The notes: a model not told the origin generated them from the letters alone. A stretch of DNA of 10,870 nt from Pseudomonadota bacterium (GCA_003242685.1 QGVD01000096.1:1-10870); one strand, 5' to 3'; numbered from the stretch's first letter, positions 1 to 7,480 are shown. Made by a program: numbers and translations.

Positions 1-912
1 GTTCCGCCTGTGCTCCTCTTCCGTCAGAAAGACGTCGCGATGGTCGGGAACGCCGTCGATGACGCGTGTGAGACAGGTCCCGCACACACCCTGCTCGCAG
101 CTCAGGGGCAGATCGATCCCCGCTTCCATGAGAACCTGCGCGACCGTGCGATCCGGAGGTACTTCCAGCGTCAGCCCCGTGCTCGCGATCCTGACTCTAA
201 ACGACTCCGACTTCGCATTCTGCGAGACGTCCGGCGCGGTGAAGAGCTCACGATGCAGACACTCTTCCGGCCAGCCGGCAAGCTTCGCACCGTCGAGCAC
301 CACCTGGATGAAGGCGGCCGGTCCGCAGACATAGAGATGGCTGCCGGGCTCGAAGGCCGGAACATCCCTTCCCGGGTCGAATCGGCGTCCCCCTTCTTCG
401 CGGGTGAAGTGGATGTGGGCCCGCTCCGCAATCCTGCCGGCCTCGATGTATGAAAGAAACGCCGCGTGCGTGCGCGTGCGCGCGAAGTAATGGAAATCGA
501 AGCTCGCATTCATCTGCACCAGGCGCTCGGCCATGCACAGGATCGGCGTGATCCCGATCCCGCCCGCATACAGAACCGAGCGCCTTGCACCATGGGCCAG
601 CGCGAAATTGTTGCGGGGGACGCTGATACGGAGTCTGTCTCCGGGCCGAATCCTCTCGTGAATGGCGGCGGAACCGCCGCGTGATGCCTGCTGCCGCAAC
701 ACGGCGATCCGGTAGTGCGCCGGGTCGCCCGGCCCGTCGATGAGCGAGTACTGCCGCACCAGGCCGGGCGCGATCTCGACGTCGATGTGCGACCCGGCCG
801 TGAACATCGGCAGAGGATTTTCCCGTGTGTTCCGCAGCTCGAGGAATGCGATGTCCGGTGTGATGAGGTGCTTGGCGGCTACCTCAACCTCGATCCAGTT
901 CTGCGGAAACAT
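1..912 (-). CDS. PDR/VanB-family oxidoreductase (Rieske oxygenase reductase component), 3' end cut by window edge
   Basis: This is the electron-transfer partner of a Rieske-type ring-hydroxylating oxygenase or O-demethylase, passing electrons from NAD(P)H through FMN to a plant-type 2Fe-2S cluster in the cytoplasm. The visible 304 residues show the family order. There is an FMN domain with RQYS at 53-56, a nucleotide-binding domain with GGIGITP at 117-123 and CGP at 196-198, and a C-terminal ferredoxin domain with cysteines 272, 277 and 280 (CEQGVCGTC). The fourth cluster cysteine and roughly 20 residues should lie beyond position 1. The ATG shares one base with the stop of the upstream hydrolase (TGATG), with GGAGG upstream inside that gene, so translation is probably coupled. 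The family includes phthalate dioxygenase reductase and vanillate O-demethylase reductase, and sequence alone does not choose between them. The oxygenase subunit is expected just left of the window. Confidence 0.93.
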   Translation of the reverse strand, partial: MFPQNWIEVEVAAKHLITPDIAFLELRNTRENPLPMFTAGSHIDVEIAPGLVRQYSLIDGPGDPAHYRIAVLRQQASRGGSAAIHERIRPGDRLRISVPRNNFALAHGARRSVLYAGGIGITPILCMAERLVQMNASFDFHYFARTRTHAAFLSYIEAGRIAERAHIHFTREEGGRRFDPGRDVPAFEPGSHLYVCGPAAFIQVVLDGAKLAGWPEECLHRELFTAPDVSQNAKSESFRVRIASTGLTLEVPPDRTVAQVLMEAGIDLPLSCEQGVCGTCLTRVIDGVPDHRDVFLTEEEHRRN

Positions 913-1763
913 CAGAAGACCCTGACCTCCATTTCGCCGACCCGCTCGATGAAGCAGTGCATTACGTCTCCTGGATGGACCTGCGCGACGCCTTCACAGG
1001 TTCCGGTCATGATGATGTCGCCTGGCCAGAGGGTATAGAACCGGGATGCCCATGCGATCTGGCGTGCGACGCTGAGGATCATGAAGCGCGTGTTCGAGTG
1101 CTGCCGGATCTTGCCGCCGACGCTGAGCGAGAACTCGAGGTTTCCGGGATCCGGGATCTCGTCCGCGGTAACGAGCCACGGTCCGAGCACGGCATACGTG
1201 TCGATGGACTTGCGGAAGCTGCGGTCTTCCGGCCCCCGGACAACCATGTCCAGGGCAATTGCGTATCCGGCGACATGGTCCAGCGCCTCGGCCTCGTCGA
1301 TCTGCGAGGCCTTCCTGCCGATGATCACCCCCAGCTCCATCTCATGGTCGGTACGACGGTCCGGAAAGCGCAACCGCACCCCCTGCGAGGGTCCGACGAG
1401 AGCACTGACTGCCTTCAGAAAGAGGCCCTGCTCGAGCACGCTCCCCACATATCGGCGGGTGAACACCTCGGACTGGGCCTCCGCTTCTTCGACGTGCTTG
1501 AGGTAGTTGGCCGGTGTGCCGATGATCTTTGTCGGTCGAGCCACCGGACTGAGGAAGCGGGTTTGCGAGATCGGCTGTGCCGGCGCGCTTCGCGCAACGT
1601 CCTCGATTACGGGCCGAAGCTCCTCGAGGTGAGAGATGACCGGGTCACCCGAGATGAAAGGGTAGGTATCCGTCCGCAGGCCATCGAGCACCCGGGTGAC
1701 GTCGAATACCTGGCCTTCCCGGACCACTCCGAGTCTGCCGTCGTCGAACCAGCAGAGCCTCAT
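912..1763 (-). CDS. Fumarylacetoacetate hydrolase family protein, probable fumarylpyruvate-type hydrolase
   Basis: A 283-residue protein of the FAH C-C bond hydrolase superfamily, which cleaves 2,4-diketo acids with a divalent metal. The metal ligands are recognisable as E141 and E143 in HEMELGVIIG and D172 in ALDMVV. Their spacing matches that of bacterial FAH-domain hydrolases. LGPWLV (193-198) and the TGTCEGV loop (253-259) are further family landmarks; a proline is more usual where C256 stands. The frame stays open to 1898, but ATG 1763 is preferred because it overlaps the dioxygenase stop as ATGA, has a GAGGAAA ribosome-binding site, and starts with the usual family beginning (MRLCWFDDGRLG). 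Lying directly after a gentisate-type dioxygenase, it would by analogy hydrolyse fumarylpyruvate or maleylpyruvate to pyruvate plus fumarate or maleate. No isomerase is visible. The family is certain, the substrate inferred. Confidence 0.92.
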   Translation of the reverse strand: MRLCWFDDGRLGVVREGQVFDVTRVLDGLRTDTYPFISGDPVISHLEELRPVIEDVARSAPAQPISQTRFLSPVARPTKIIGTPANYLKHVEEAEAQSEVFTRRYVGSVLEQGLFLKAVSALVGPSQGVRLRFPDRRTDHEMELGVIIGRKASQIDEAEALDHVAGYAIALDMVVRGPEDRSFRKSIDTYAVLGPWLVTADEIPDPGNLEFSLSVGGKIRQHSNTRFMILSVARQIAWASRFYTLWPGDIIMTGTCEGVAQVHPGDVMHCFIERVGEMEVRVF

Positions 1764-2779
1764 CGCTGCGTTTCCTCGAGCAGGTCGAGCCGTCGCAGCG
1801 CCTCCCGATCGGAGACGAGGAACAGCCGTGCCGCGCTGCGCGCACGATGGCGAATCCAGTTCTTCTGTGGGAACGTGAGAATGTCGTAGCGTGACCACTC
1901 GAAGTGCTGGTCGCCGACCCAGGTCTCCCCTTCACCGTCGACGATCAGGCAGACGGCGTTCGCCGTGCTGCGCGTTTCCGGCACCATCTGACCTGCCTCG
2001 AGACTCACCATGGTGCAGTCGATCGTGGGCATCGGGGCACCGCCGGTTGACGGATTGACGTACCGGACTGCGCGCATCCCTCCAGGTCCAGCGGGCACGC
2101 GGGCCAACGCCGCGTTGACGGCCTCGGCAGGGTAGTGAAACAGCGGGGAATAGCTCTGAGATCCGCCTGCGTCGATCGGCAGCACTCCCGCGGCGCTCCA
2201 CGCCTCCGTCGGCAACGTCGGAGGGCAGTCGATTACCGGACCAGGCTGGAATGTCACCGTGCCCAGCGCCGTGTGAAGCGGCACGTCGAGCACATCCAGC
2301 CATATGACGGGCTCGGAACCGTCATGGCGATGTTCGTGCCAGCAATTGCCCGGCGTCAGCAGCATGTCCCCGGGGCGCATCGGAAGCGCCTGTCCATTGA
2401 CGAATGTCGTCGCACCGTCGCCCTGCAGAACGAACCGCAGCGCGTGCATCGAATGCCGGTGCGGTCGCGCGACTTCACCGGGCAGCAGAATCTGGATGGC
2501 TGCAGAGAGGTTGCCTACCGTGGATTCGTCCTGGGGAGAGACCGGATCCGGATTGACCAACCTGAGCACGCGACGCTCGACGACTTCCGGTGACGTCAGC
2601 GACGCGGCTTCCTGGGCGGAACGCAGCACGTCTTCCCAATGCCAGCAATGCCCACGCCGAGGCTGGTCGGTGGGCTTGTGGGCAGTCGGGCTGTCCCAGA
2701 GGGGCGCCAGAAGCAGACTGCTCCACCGCTGCTTCAGCCGGCCTGCATCGGACGGTGCCGTTCGGGACGTGGCCGCCAT
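1760..2779 (-). CDS. Bicupin ring-cleavage dioxygenase of the gentisate/salicylate 1,2-dioxygenase family
   Basis: A 339-residue bicupin protein, close to the usual length of gentisate, salicylate and 1-hydroxy-2-naphthoate dioxygenases, which open aromatic rings between a carboxyl-bearing and a hydroxyl-bearing carbon using Fe(II) and O2. The N-terminal cupin has the three-histidine iron site: H107 and H109 in PHRHSMHALRFVLQG and H148 in TPGNCWHEH. The 39-residue gap from the second to the third ligand agrees with salicylate 1,2-dioxygenase. The C-terminal cupin (about 250-325) has PETRSTANAVCLIVDGEG where metal-binding cupins have a histidine pair, so it probably binds no metal, which is common in this family. 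ATG 2779 is preceded by a strong GGAGGG site. It is the first gene of a three-gene operon and its stop overlaps the next start (ATGA). The exact hydroxy-aromatic substrate cannot be read from sequence. Confidence 0.9.
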   Translation of the reverse strand: MAATSRTAPSDAGRLKQRWSSLLLAPLWDSPTAHKPTDQPRRGHCWHWEDVLRSAQEAASLTSPEVVERRVLRLVNPDPVSPQDESTVGNLSAAIQILLPGEVARPHRHSMHALRFVLQGDGATTFVNGQALPMRPGDMLLTPGNCWHEHRHDGSEPVIWLDVLDVPLHTALGTVTFQPGPVIDCPPTLPTEAWSAAGVLPIDAGGSQSYSPLFHYPAEAVNAALARVPAGPGGMRAVRYVNPSTGGAPMPTIDCTMVSLEAGQMVPETRSTANAVCLIVDGEGETWVGDQHFEWSRYDILTFPQKNWIRHRARSAARLFLVSDREALRRLDLLEETQR

Positions 2780-2818
2780 GACTTTCCCTCCGGTTCAAGC
2801 CACCCGGGATCCGATATT

Positions 2819-2832
2819 GTCAGCATACTGAC
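2819..2832. promoter_or_regulatory. Candidate operator: inverted repeat GTCAG-N4-CTGAC
   Basis: A 14-bp inverted repeat (5-bp arms, 4-bp spacer) covers the candidate -10 hexamer of the dioxygenase operon. The only regulator gene nearby is the divergent MarR-family gene, whose family typically binds palindromes overlapping promoters and is released by aromatic ligands. Repression at this site is inferred. Confidence 0.35.
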
Positions 2833-2849
2833 TTTCCCGACGCGCGCAA
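2822..2849 (-). promoter_or_regulatory. Candidate sigma70-type promoter of the dioxygenase operon
   Basis: Read on the minus strand, TTGCGC (2849-2844) and TATGCT (2827-2822) are separated by 16 bp and lie about 45 bp upstream of the dioxygenase ATG. Both hexamers are imperfect. The call rests on spacing, on location in the only upstream gap of the operon, and on the palindrome that overlaps the -10 hexamer. Confidence 0.35.
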
Positions 2850-2850
2850 C

Positions 2851-2862
2851 CGTCCCGGGACG
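2851..2862. promoter_or_regulatory. Perfect 12-bp palindrome CGTCCCGGGACG, possible second operator
   Basis: This perfect palindrome sits just upstream of the candidate -35 hexamer of the dioxygenase operon, about 30 bp centre-to-centre (close to three helical turns) from the inverted repeat at 2819-2832. GC-rich palindromes arise by chance in such DNA, so only its position makes it a candidate site. Confidence 0.22.
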
Positions 2863-3071
2863 CTTCCTTCTCCGCCTGCTCGCCAATCCGGACAGCGGCG
2901 ACATCCCCGCACCGCCGTGCTCTTCGCGTATGCTTGCCGCTCGACAGGAAACCCGCGGCACGACACAGTTGCGCTGCCGGTCGGGCGCCCGTGGAGCTGA
3001 AGCGGGCATCGGAAACCGGTCGTTGTTGACGTGCGCACATCGGGCGCGGCGACAGCACGGACAGGAAACGT

Positions 3072-3659
3072 ATGCGGCGAGTTCGAAACCCTGATATCGA
3101 TGACGAGCAGCAGGAGACAGAGGACCAGACCCAGGAAAATCTGCGGAAGAAGCTGTTCGAACAGCCCGGTCACCTCATCCGGCGCCTGCATCAGATCAGC
3201 ACGGCCATCTTTCTCAGGGAAAGCAGCAAGTACGACCTTACGCCACTTCAGTACGTAGCTCTGGCGATGATCGATACCTTTCCGGGCATCGATCAGCGCC
3301 AGCTCGGCCGCGGGGCTGCTCTCGACCGTCAGACCACGAGCACCGTGGTTCGCCGTCTCGAGGAAAAGGGGCTCGTCGTCCGCCAGCAGAAGGACCGCCG
3401 GACTACCGCGCTCTTCGTCACGGGCGCGGGGAGAGCTCTGCATCAGCTCATGGCGAGTCGTCTCGGCGTGGTGGGGGAGACACTGCTGTCACCTCTCACT
3501 CCGGAAGAGCAGAAGACCTTCTTCTACATCATGACCAAGATGGTCACCGAGCTGAACAAGCTGAGCAGATCGCCGCAGGGCGAAGTAAAGGTCATACCAT
3601 CCGAGATGCGTGCCTTGCCCGCACGGCGGCAGCGCAAACGCCGGAGACAGACGGCATGA
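3072..3659 (+). CDS. MarR-family transcriptional regulator
   Basis: A 195-residue winged helix-turn-helix regulator. After a charged, Glu/Gln-rich N-terminal tail (about 8-25) comes the MarR core. It has LTPLQYVALAMI (56-67), the recognition helix around RGAALDRQTTSTVVRRLEEKGL (80-101), and the wing with the family's DRR signature (108-110) followed by TTALFVTGAGRAL. The dimerisation helices follow, and a strongly basic tail (ARRQRKRRRQ, 184-193) is an unusual extension. The start ATG has AGGAAA upstream. It is divergent from the dioxygenase operon across 292 bp, the classic layout for a local repressor released by a pathway substrate or intermediate, so it probably controls that operon and itself. 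It converges on the receptor gene with 109 bp between. Confidence 0.92.
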   Translation: MRRVRNPDIDDEQQETEDQTQENLRKKLFEQPGHLIRRLHQISTAIFLRESSKYDLTPLQYVALAMIDTFPGIDQRQLGRGAALDRQTTSTVVRRLEEKGLVVRQQKDRRTTALFVTGAGRALHQLMASRLGVVGETLLSPLTPEEQKTFFYIMTKMVTELNKLSRSPQGEVKVIPSEMRALPARRQRKRRRQTA

Positions 3660-3701
3660 CCTGCCATCGCCGACCGCATCGGCTCCGTCTCCCCGTCACA
3701 T

Positions 3702-3752
3702 GAGCCCTCTGAACGCCGCGAGCGCGGACCCGCTCGCCCGTTCAAGGGGCTC
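3702..3752. terminator. 51-bp imperfect inverted repeat, candidate bidirectional terminator
   Basis: Three matched blocks nest around a six-base loop (3725-3730): GAGCCC with GGGCTC at the outside, TGAACG with CGTTCA, and GCGAGCG with CGCTCGC at the centre, with a small mismatch and a one-base bulge between blocks. It lies between the convergent regulator and receptor genes, where a shared terminator is expected. Neither side has a clear T-tract, so it may act by structure only. Confidence 0.5.
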
Positions 3753-3768
3753 TCACGCCGGACAGCTC

Positions 3769-6168
3769 TCAGAATTTCCGAGTCAGCGTAATGAACCACT
3801 CACGCGGCCGCCCTGGCTGCCCGTTCACGACGAAATACGGTGCGGCCGCCCGATCGTACTTGTTGATGTAATAGAACTTGTCGGCCAGGTTCGTCACTCC
3901 CAGTGCGGCCTGCCACGTCGCATCCATGCTCTCCCACGTCAGTCGCGCGTTCACCAATCCATAACCGTCAACCCGGTTCACCGGCAGGTTAACGGCGGCA
4001 ATGTACATCGCCGACTGATGAACGTAGTCGACACGCGGAGTCAGAATGCCGGCCTGTCCGAGAGGAATGCTGTACTGTCCGCCGAACGCGAACTTGCGTT
4101 CCGGCATGAACGGCGTCGTCATGTCGGGGGTTACGCCCGTCAGCGGATCCACATCCTCGTATTCGAACTCGATATAGCTTGCAGAAGCATCCAGGATCAG
4201 CCCCGGAACGGGGTGCAGCTCCGCTTCCACCTCGAGACCACGGATCTCGGCGTTCCCGACGTTTGCCGGCATGTTGCATGGAGTCGGGGTCGCCGGTGGC
4301 GGGCACTGAACGAGCCCGAGCTGCAGGTCGTCATATTCGTTGAGAAATGCTGCAGCGTTCAGACGGACACGGCGATTCGCGAGCTCGCTCTTGAATCCGA
4401 TCTCGTACGCCGACAGAGTCTCCGGGTTCAGCGGAAGCACCTGGTCCGGGAAGAAGGGCCGCGGGTTGATACCGCCACCCTTGAAGCCCGTCGACCACTG
4501 GACGTACGTGAGCAGATTGTCAGTCCACGCGTAGTCGAGCGCGACTCGATAGTCCACTCGATCGCCTTCATAACTGCCCGTCACGCCGTTCAGAGGCCCC
4601 AGCACCGGATGTGGGCCGCCGTCGGTCGCGAGCCGCACGAAGGTGTAATCCTTCGATTCTTCCGTGTAGCGTACACCGCCCGTGAGTTTCAGCGCCGGCG
4701 TGATGCGCACGGCGGCATGTGCGAACCCTGAGATCGACTCCGCGTCCACGGGATCGTCGAACAGAAACTCCGTAATCGTCGCGCGGTTCCCGTCGGGCAA
4801 CAGCGCCAGGCCGCCTCCGGGCACGAGCCCGCCGGCGATGCTGATTCGTCCTCCCATGCGGCTGCTCGACGTGTAGTAGAAGGCTCCGACCGTCCAGTCC
4901 ACGCGCTCTCCGAGACTGGTACCCGACAGTCGGAGCTCCTGCGTGAACTGCCGGTGAAGGACATCCCAGATGTTGGTCAGCACAGCTGCGGGCGATGCGT
5001 CAGAGGCCTGCGAGAACTGACCCGAGACCTCCCGATACGCCGTGATCGACTTGAAAGCGAGATTGTCACCGAACGTCACATCGGCCGTATTCGAGACTCC
5101 CCAGCTCTTCGAGGTACTGATCGGCGGAACCCCGAAGGCCACCGGAGTTCCGGGCTGAGCGACGTAGGTTTCGAAGTTCGTGTAACTCTTCGGGGGAGTG
5201 ATGTAGTCGTTGCCGCCCGCCCAGGGCCCCTGGAGCAACAGCTTCGTCGCCTGCGGTTCGGAATCATCGTCCATGACATCGACTATGAGGTTGTTCTCGA
5301 AACGGTCGGATGGCAGCCAGCGCAAGGCCGCCCGGGCAGCCCAGACGCGCTGGCCACCCTCCGTACCGATTTCGCAACCGACGCCCAGTCGCTCCGATCG
5401 GGGCGATGCTCCGCCGGTGACACATTCGTAGTCGAGGCGCGTGAGATAGCCGTCGCGCTGACGCGCGAGCCCCGATACGCGCGCGAAGAGCTTGTCGGGC
5501 ACGATCACGAAGTCGCCGCTGCCGCGGACGTCGATGCGATCGAAGCTGCCGAAGGTCGCTTCTATGTAGCCGTCTGGCGTCGCATCCGGCTTTCGCGAGA
5601 ACAGCTTGATCGCCCCTCCGACGGAGTTCTTGCCGGCCAGCGTGCCCTGTGGTCCGCGCAGGATCTCGACACGGTCCAGATCGACGAGCTCGAAGATCGT
5701 GCCGAAGACCACGCCGTGGTAGACGTCGTCGATGTACATGCCGACGCCCGGCTCCAGCGCGAAGTTGAAGTCGCTCTGTCCGACACCGCGGATATGCGCA
5801 GTCGCAGAGTTTCCGAGGCCCTGACCCGCGGATGTCAGAGTGACGTTCGGTACCCGCGTGGCGACATCGATGACGTTCGTGTGGCTCCGTGCGGCCAGCA
5901 TCTCGTCCGAGACCGCGGTGATTGCCAGCGGCGCGTCCTGCACGCTCTCCGTGCGGAACTGCGCCGTGATGATGATCTCCTGAAGACCAACCGATGCTCG
6001 TTCGCTCTCCGTCTCGGATGAAGCTGCTCCCGCAGCCTGCGTACCGGGGGTTCGAGCCGGCTCCTGCTGCGCGAACGCCGGAACGAGCGTGCTCGCCAGG
6101 ATCGTAGCTACTCCGCAGATTCGGCGTGCTGTGAAGGCGCCGGATACCAACCGCGTGCGCGAGCTCAT
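3769..6168 (-). CDS. TonB-dependent outer-membrane receptor
   Basis: A 799-residue TonB-dependent transporter, a 22-strand-type outer-membrane barrel that imports a scarce or large ligand using TonB-ExbBD energy. A signal peptide is visible (arginines at 15-16, a hydrophobic stretch, and AFA followed by QQ near residue 33). After it come a TonB-box-like EIIITAQ and the plug domain, with IRGVGQSDF, MYIDDVYHG and the strongly conserved VEILRGPQGTLAGKNSVGGAI. The barrel ends in the terminal phenylalanine (TLTRKF) typical of outer-membrane assembly. The frame is open to 6396, but ATG 6168 is chosen because it gives the signal peptide and follows a GGGGGTGG site. Receptors of this subfamily often sit in catabolic clusters of proteobacteria, so uptake of the aromatic substrate, perhaps conjugated or metal-bound, is a reasonable guess; siderophore uptake is the alternative. 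No sigma/anti-sigma pair is present. Confidence 0.95.
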   Translation of the reverse strand: MSSRTRLVSGAFTARRICGVATILASTLVPAFAQQEPARTPGTQAAGAASSETESERASVGLQEIIITAQFRTESVQDAPLAITAVSDEMLAARSHTNVIDVATRVPNVTLTSAGQGLGNSATAHIRGVGQSDFNFALEPGVGMYIDDVYHGVVFGTIFELVDLDRVEILRGPQGTLAGKNSVGGAIKLFSRKPDATPDGYIEATFGSFDRIDVRGSGDFVIVPDKLFARVSGLARQRDGYLTRLDYECVTGGASPRSERLGVGCEIGTEGGQRVWAARAALRWLPSDRFENNLIVDVMDDDSEPQATKLLLQGPWAGGNDYITPPKSYTNFETYVAQPGTPVAFGVPPISTSKSWGVSNTADVTFGDNLAFKSITAYREVSGQFSQASDASPAAVLTNIWDVLHRQFTQELRLSGTSLGERVDWTVGAFYYTSSSRMGGRISIAGGLVPGGGLALLPDGNRATITEFLFDDPVDAESISGFAHAAVRITPALKLTGGVRYTEESKDYTFVRLATDGGPHPVLGPLNGVTGSYEGDRVDYRVALDYAWTDNLLTYVQWSTGFKGGGINPRPFFPDQVLPLNPETLSAYEIGFKSELANRRVRLNAAAFLNEYDDLQLGLVQCPPPATPTPCNMPANVGNAEIRGLEVEAELHPVPGLILDASASYIEFEYEDVDPLTGVTPDMTTPFMPERKFAFGGQYSIPLGQAGILTPRVDYVHQSAMYIAAVNLPVNRVDGYGLVNARLTWESMDATWQAALGVTNLADKFYYINKYDRAAAPYFVVNGQPGRPREWFITLTRKF

Positions 6169-6348
6169 GAAGCCACCCCCTTCTTCACTTCGACGGCAAC
6201 CCCGCGCGAAGCGCAGAGCGCTGAGCCATCTATTCGCAGGCCGGTTCGCGTGAGCGTCGGGAGATTCGCACGAAGGCGCCCCGCCGCCGCAGTCTCCGGG
6301 CGAGGTTAGCGCGCCTCCAGGCACTCTCCAATCGAAATTGCCCATGAG

Positions 6349-6370
6349 GCATATGCATGCAATGCATTGC
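6349..6370. promoter_or_regulatory. Overlapping AT-rich palindromes, candidate operator between receptor and decarboxylase genes
   Basis: Within 22 bp lie GCATATGC (6349-6356), TGCATGCA (overlapping) and the perfect 12-bp palindrome GCAATGCATTGC (6359-6370). This is an AT-rich island in otherwise GC-rich DNA, inside the 266-bp gap between two divergent genes, 65 bp before the decarboxylase ATG. TTGCCC at 6339-6344 lies just upstream, but no good sigma70 promoter pair was found. A regulator-binding site is inferred from symmetry and position. Confidence 0.35.
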
Positions 6371-6434
6371 TCCGACGATATGTGTCTATGCACCATCGCC
6401 GGGACCGCCGGCTGCCCTTCCAGGCTGGGAACAG

Positions 6435-7424
6435 ATGTCGAAGCTCAAACTGTCGGTGGCGATCGGCGATTACGACCGGACCCGACCGCTCGTCGCCGGT
6501 GCCGTCCAGATCGACGGCGTCGATCCCATCTACATGACTCTTTCGCCGGAGGAGATATTCTTCCGCGCATTCCGCACGCAGGATTTCGACATCTGCGAGC
6601 TGTCGCTTTCGAGTTTCTGCGTCAAGGTAGCCGCGGGAACGTGCCCCTACGTGGGGGTACCCGCGTTCCTCTCCCGTGCGTTCCGGCACACGTCCATATA
6701 CGTCCGCACGGACCGCGTGAAGGAGCCACGCGATCTCATCGGACGCAAGGTGGGCGTTCCCGAGTACCAGCTTACCGCCAATGTGTGGGCCCGGGCGATT
6801 CTCCAGGAGGACCACGGAGTCACGCCGTTCGACATTCACTGGATACGGGCAGGAATCGAGCAGCCTCACAGGCTCGAGAAGATCACGCTCCAACTGCCCC
6901 CCGGCGTACGACTCGAGAATGGCCCGCCGGGCAGGACGATCTCGGAGCTTCTCGATGCGGGTGAGATCGACGGATTCATCGCGCCGCGCCCGCCATCAGC
7001 GGCCGTGCTCCGCAACGCCAACGTCGGATGGCTGTTCCGCGACCCCACTGCGGCCGCCATGGAGTTCTACCGGCGAACCGGGGTATTTCCCATCATGCAT
7101 CTCGTCGGCATACGCCGCGAGCTCGCCGAAAGACACCCATGGCTTCCGGCAGCAGTTCTGAAGGCCATGGAGCGCTCCAAGGCGCTGGCGCTGGAAGCGC
7201 TGAGCGACACTTCCGCAACCAAGGTCACGCTGCCTTTCGTCGAGGAGCAGCTCGCAGCTGCCCGGCGCCTGATGGGAGATGACTTCTGGTCCTACGGGCT
7301 CGAGCCGAACCGCAAGACGCTCGAGATGTTCCTGCACCACCATTTCATTCAGGGTCTGTCGTCGCGCAGGCTCCAGCCGGAGGAACTTTTCCATCCGGCA
7401 ACACACGAGACGTTCTCGATATGA
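6435..7424 (+). CDS. 4,5-dihydroxyphthalate decarboxylase family protein
   Basis: A 329-residue protein closely resembling the 4,5-dihydroxyphthalate decarboxylase family, which removes CO2 from 4,5-dihydroxyphthalate to give protocatechuate and has a periplasmic-binding-protein-like fold but no signal peptide. Landmarks are GDYDRTRPL (11-19), the SLSSF block (57-61), FRHTSIYVR (83-91), LIGRKVGVPEYQLTANVW (101-118), FPIMH, and the near-invariant C-terminal block with WSYGLEPNRKTLE and LQPEELF. ATG 6435 is preferred over the in-frame upstream ATG at 6357, because the earlier start adds an unconserved leader and crosses the palindrome region; MSKLKLSVAIGDYDRTR is the usual family beginning. The ribosome-binding site (GGCTGGGA) is modest. 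The gene is divergent from the receptor. Because the nearby ring-cleavage enzyme is gentisate-like, not a protocatechuate dioxygenase, the true substrate may be another hydroxylated aromatic di-acid. Confidence 0.87.
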   Translation: MSKLKLSVAIGDYDRTRPLVAGAVQIDGVDPIYMTLSPEEIFFRAFRTQDFDICELSLSSFCVKVAAGTCPYVGVPAFLSRAFRHTSIYVRTDRVKEPRDLIGRKVGVPEYQLTANVWARAILQEDHGVTPFDIHWIRAGIEQPHRLEKITLQLPPGVRLENGPPGRTISELLDAGEIDGFIAPRPPSAAVLRNANVGWLFRDPTAAAMEFYRRTGVFPIMHLVGIRRELAERHPWLPAAVLKAMERSKALALEALSDTSATKVTLPFVEEQLAAARRLMGDDFWSYGLEPNRKTLEMFLHHHFIQGLSSRRLQPEELFHPATHETFSI

Positions 7425-7480
7425 CCACCCTGTGAAAATGGGGATCGCACCGCATTCCTCCGCACGGCGTGCAGTGGGGA

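Noticed and set aside
957..1889. 310-codon plus-strand open frame opposite the FAH hydrolase gene
   Set aside because: It lies antisense to a gene with clear family motifs. Long antisense frames are expected in GC-rich coding DNA, and its translation shows no recognisable domain.
1764..1898. N-terminal extension of the FAH protein to an upstream ATG
   Set aside because: The extra 45 residues fall inside the dioxygenase coding region and resemble no FAH N-terminus; the ATGA overlap start is better.
2943..3069. Ten-base direct repeat GACAGGAAAC at 2943-2952 and 3060-3069 upstream of the MarR gene
   Set aside because: The second copy contains the ribosome-binding site of the MarR gene. Two 10-mers in GC-rich DNA without matching spacing or symmetry are weak evidence for a regulatory site.
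3610..4731. 373-codon plus-strand open frame running from the end of the MarR gene across the receptor gene
   Set aside because: It overlaps two real genes, has no ribosome-binding site or domain, and is explained as antisense shadow of the receptor barrel.
4954..6021. 355-codon plus-strand open frame opposite the receptor gene
   Set aside because: Antisense shadow of the TonB receptor plug region; its composition is Arg/Asp/Val-rich with no motif.
6169..6396. N-terminal extension of the receptor to ATG 6396
   Set aside because: It would put 76 residues ahead of a normal signal peptide and cross the divergent promoter region.
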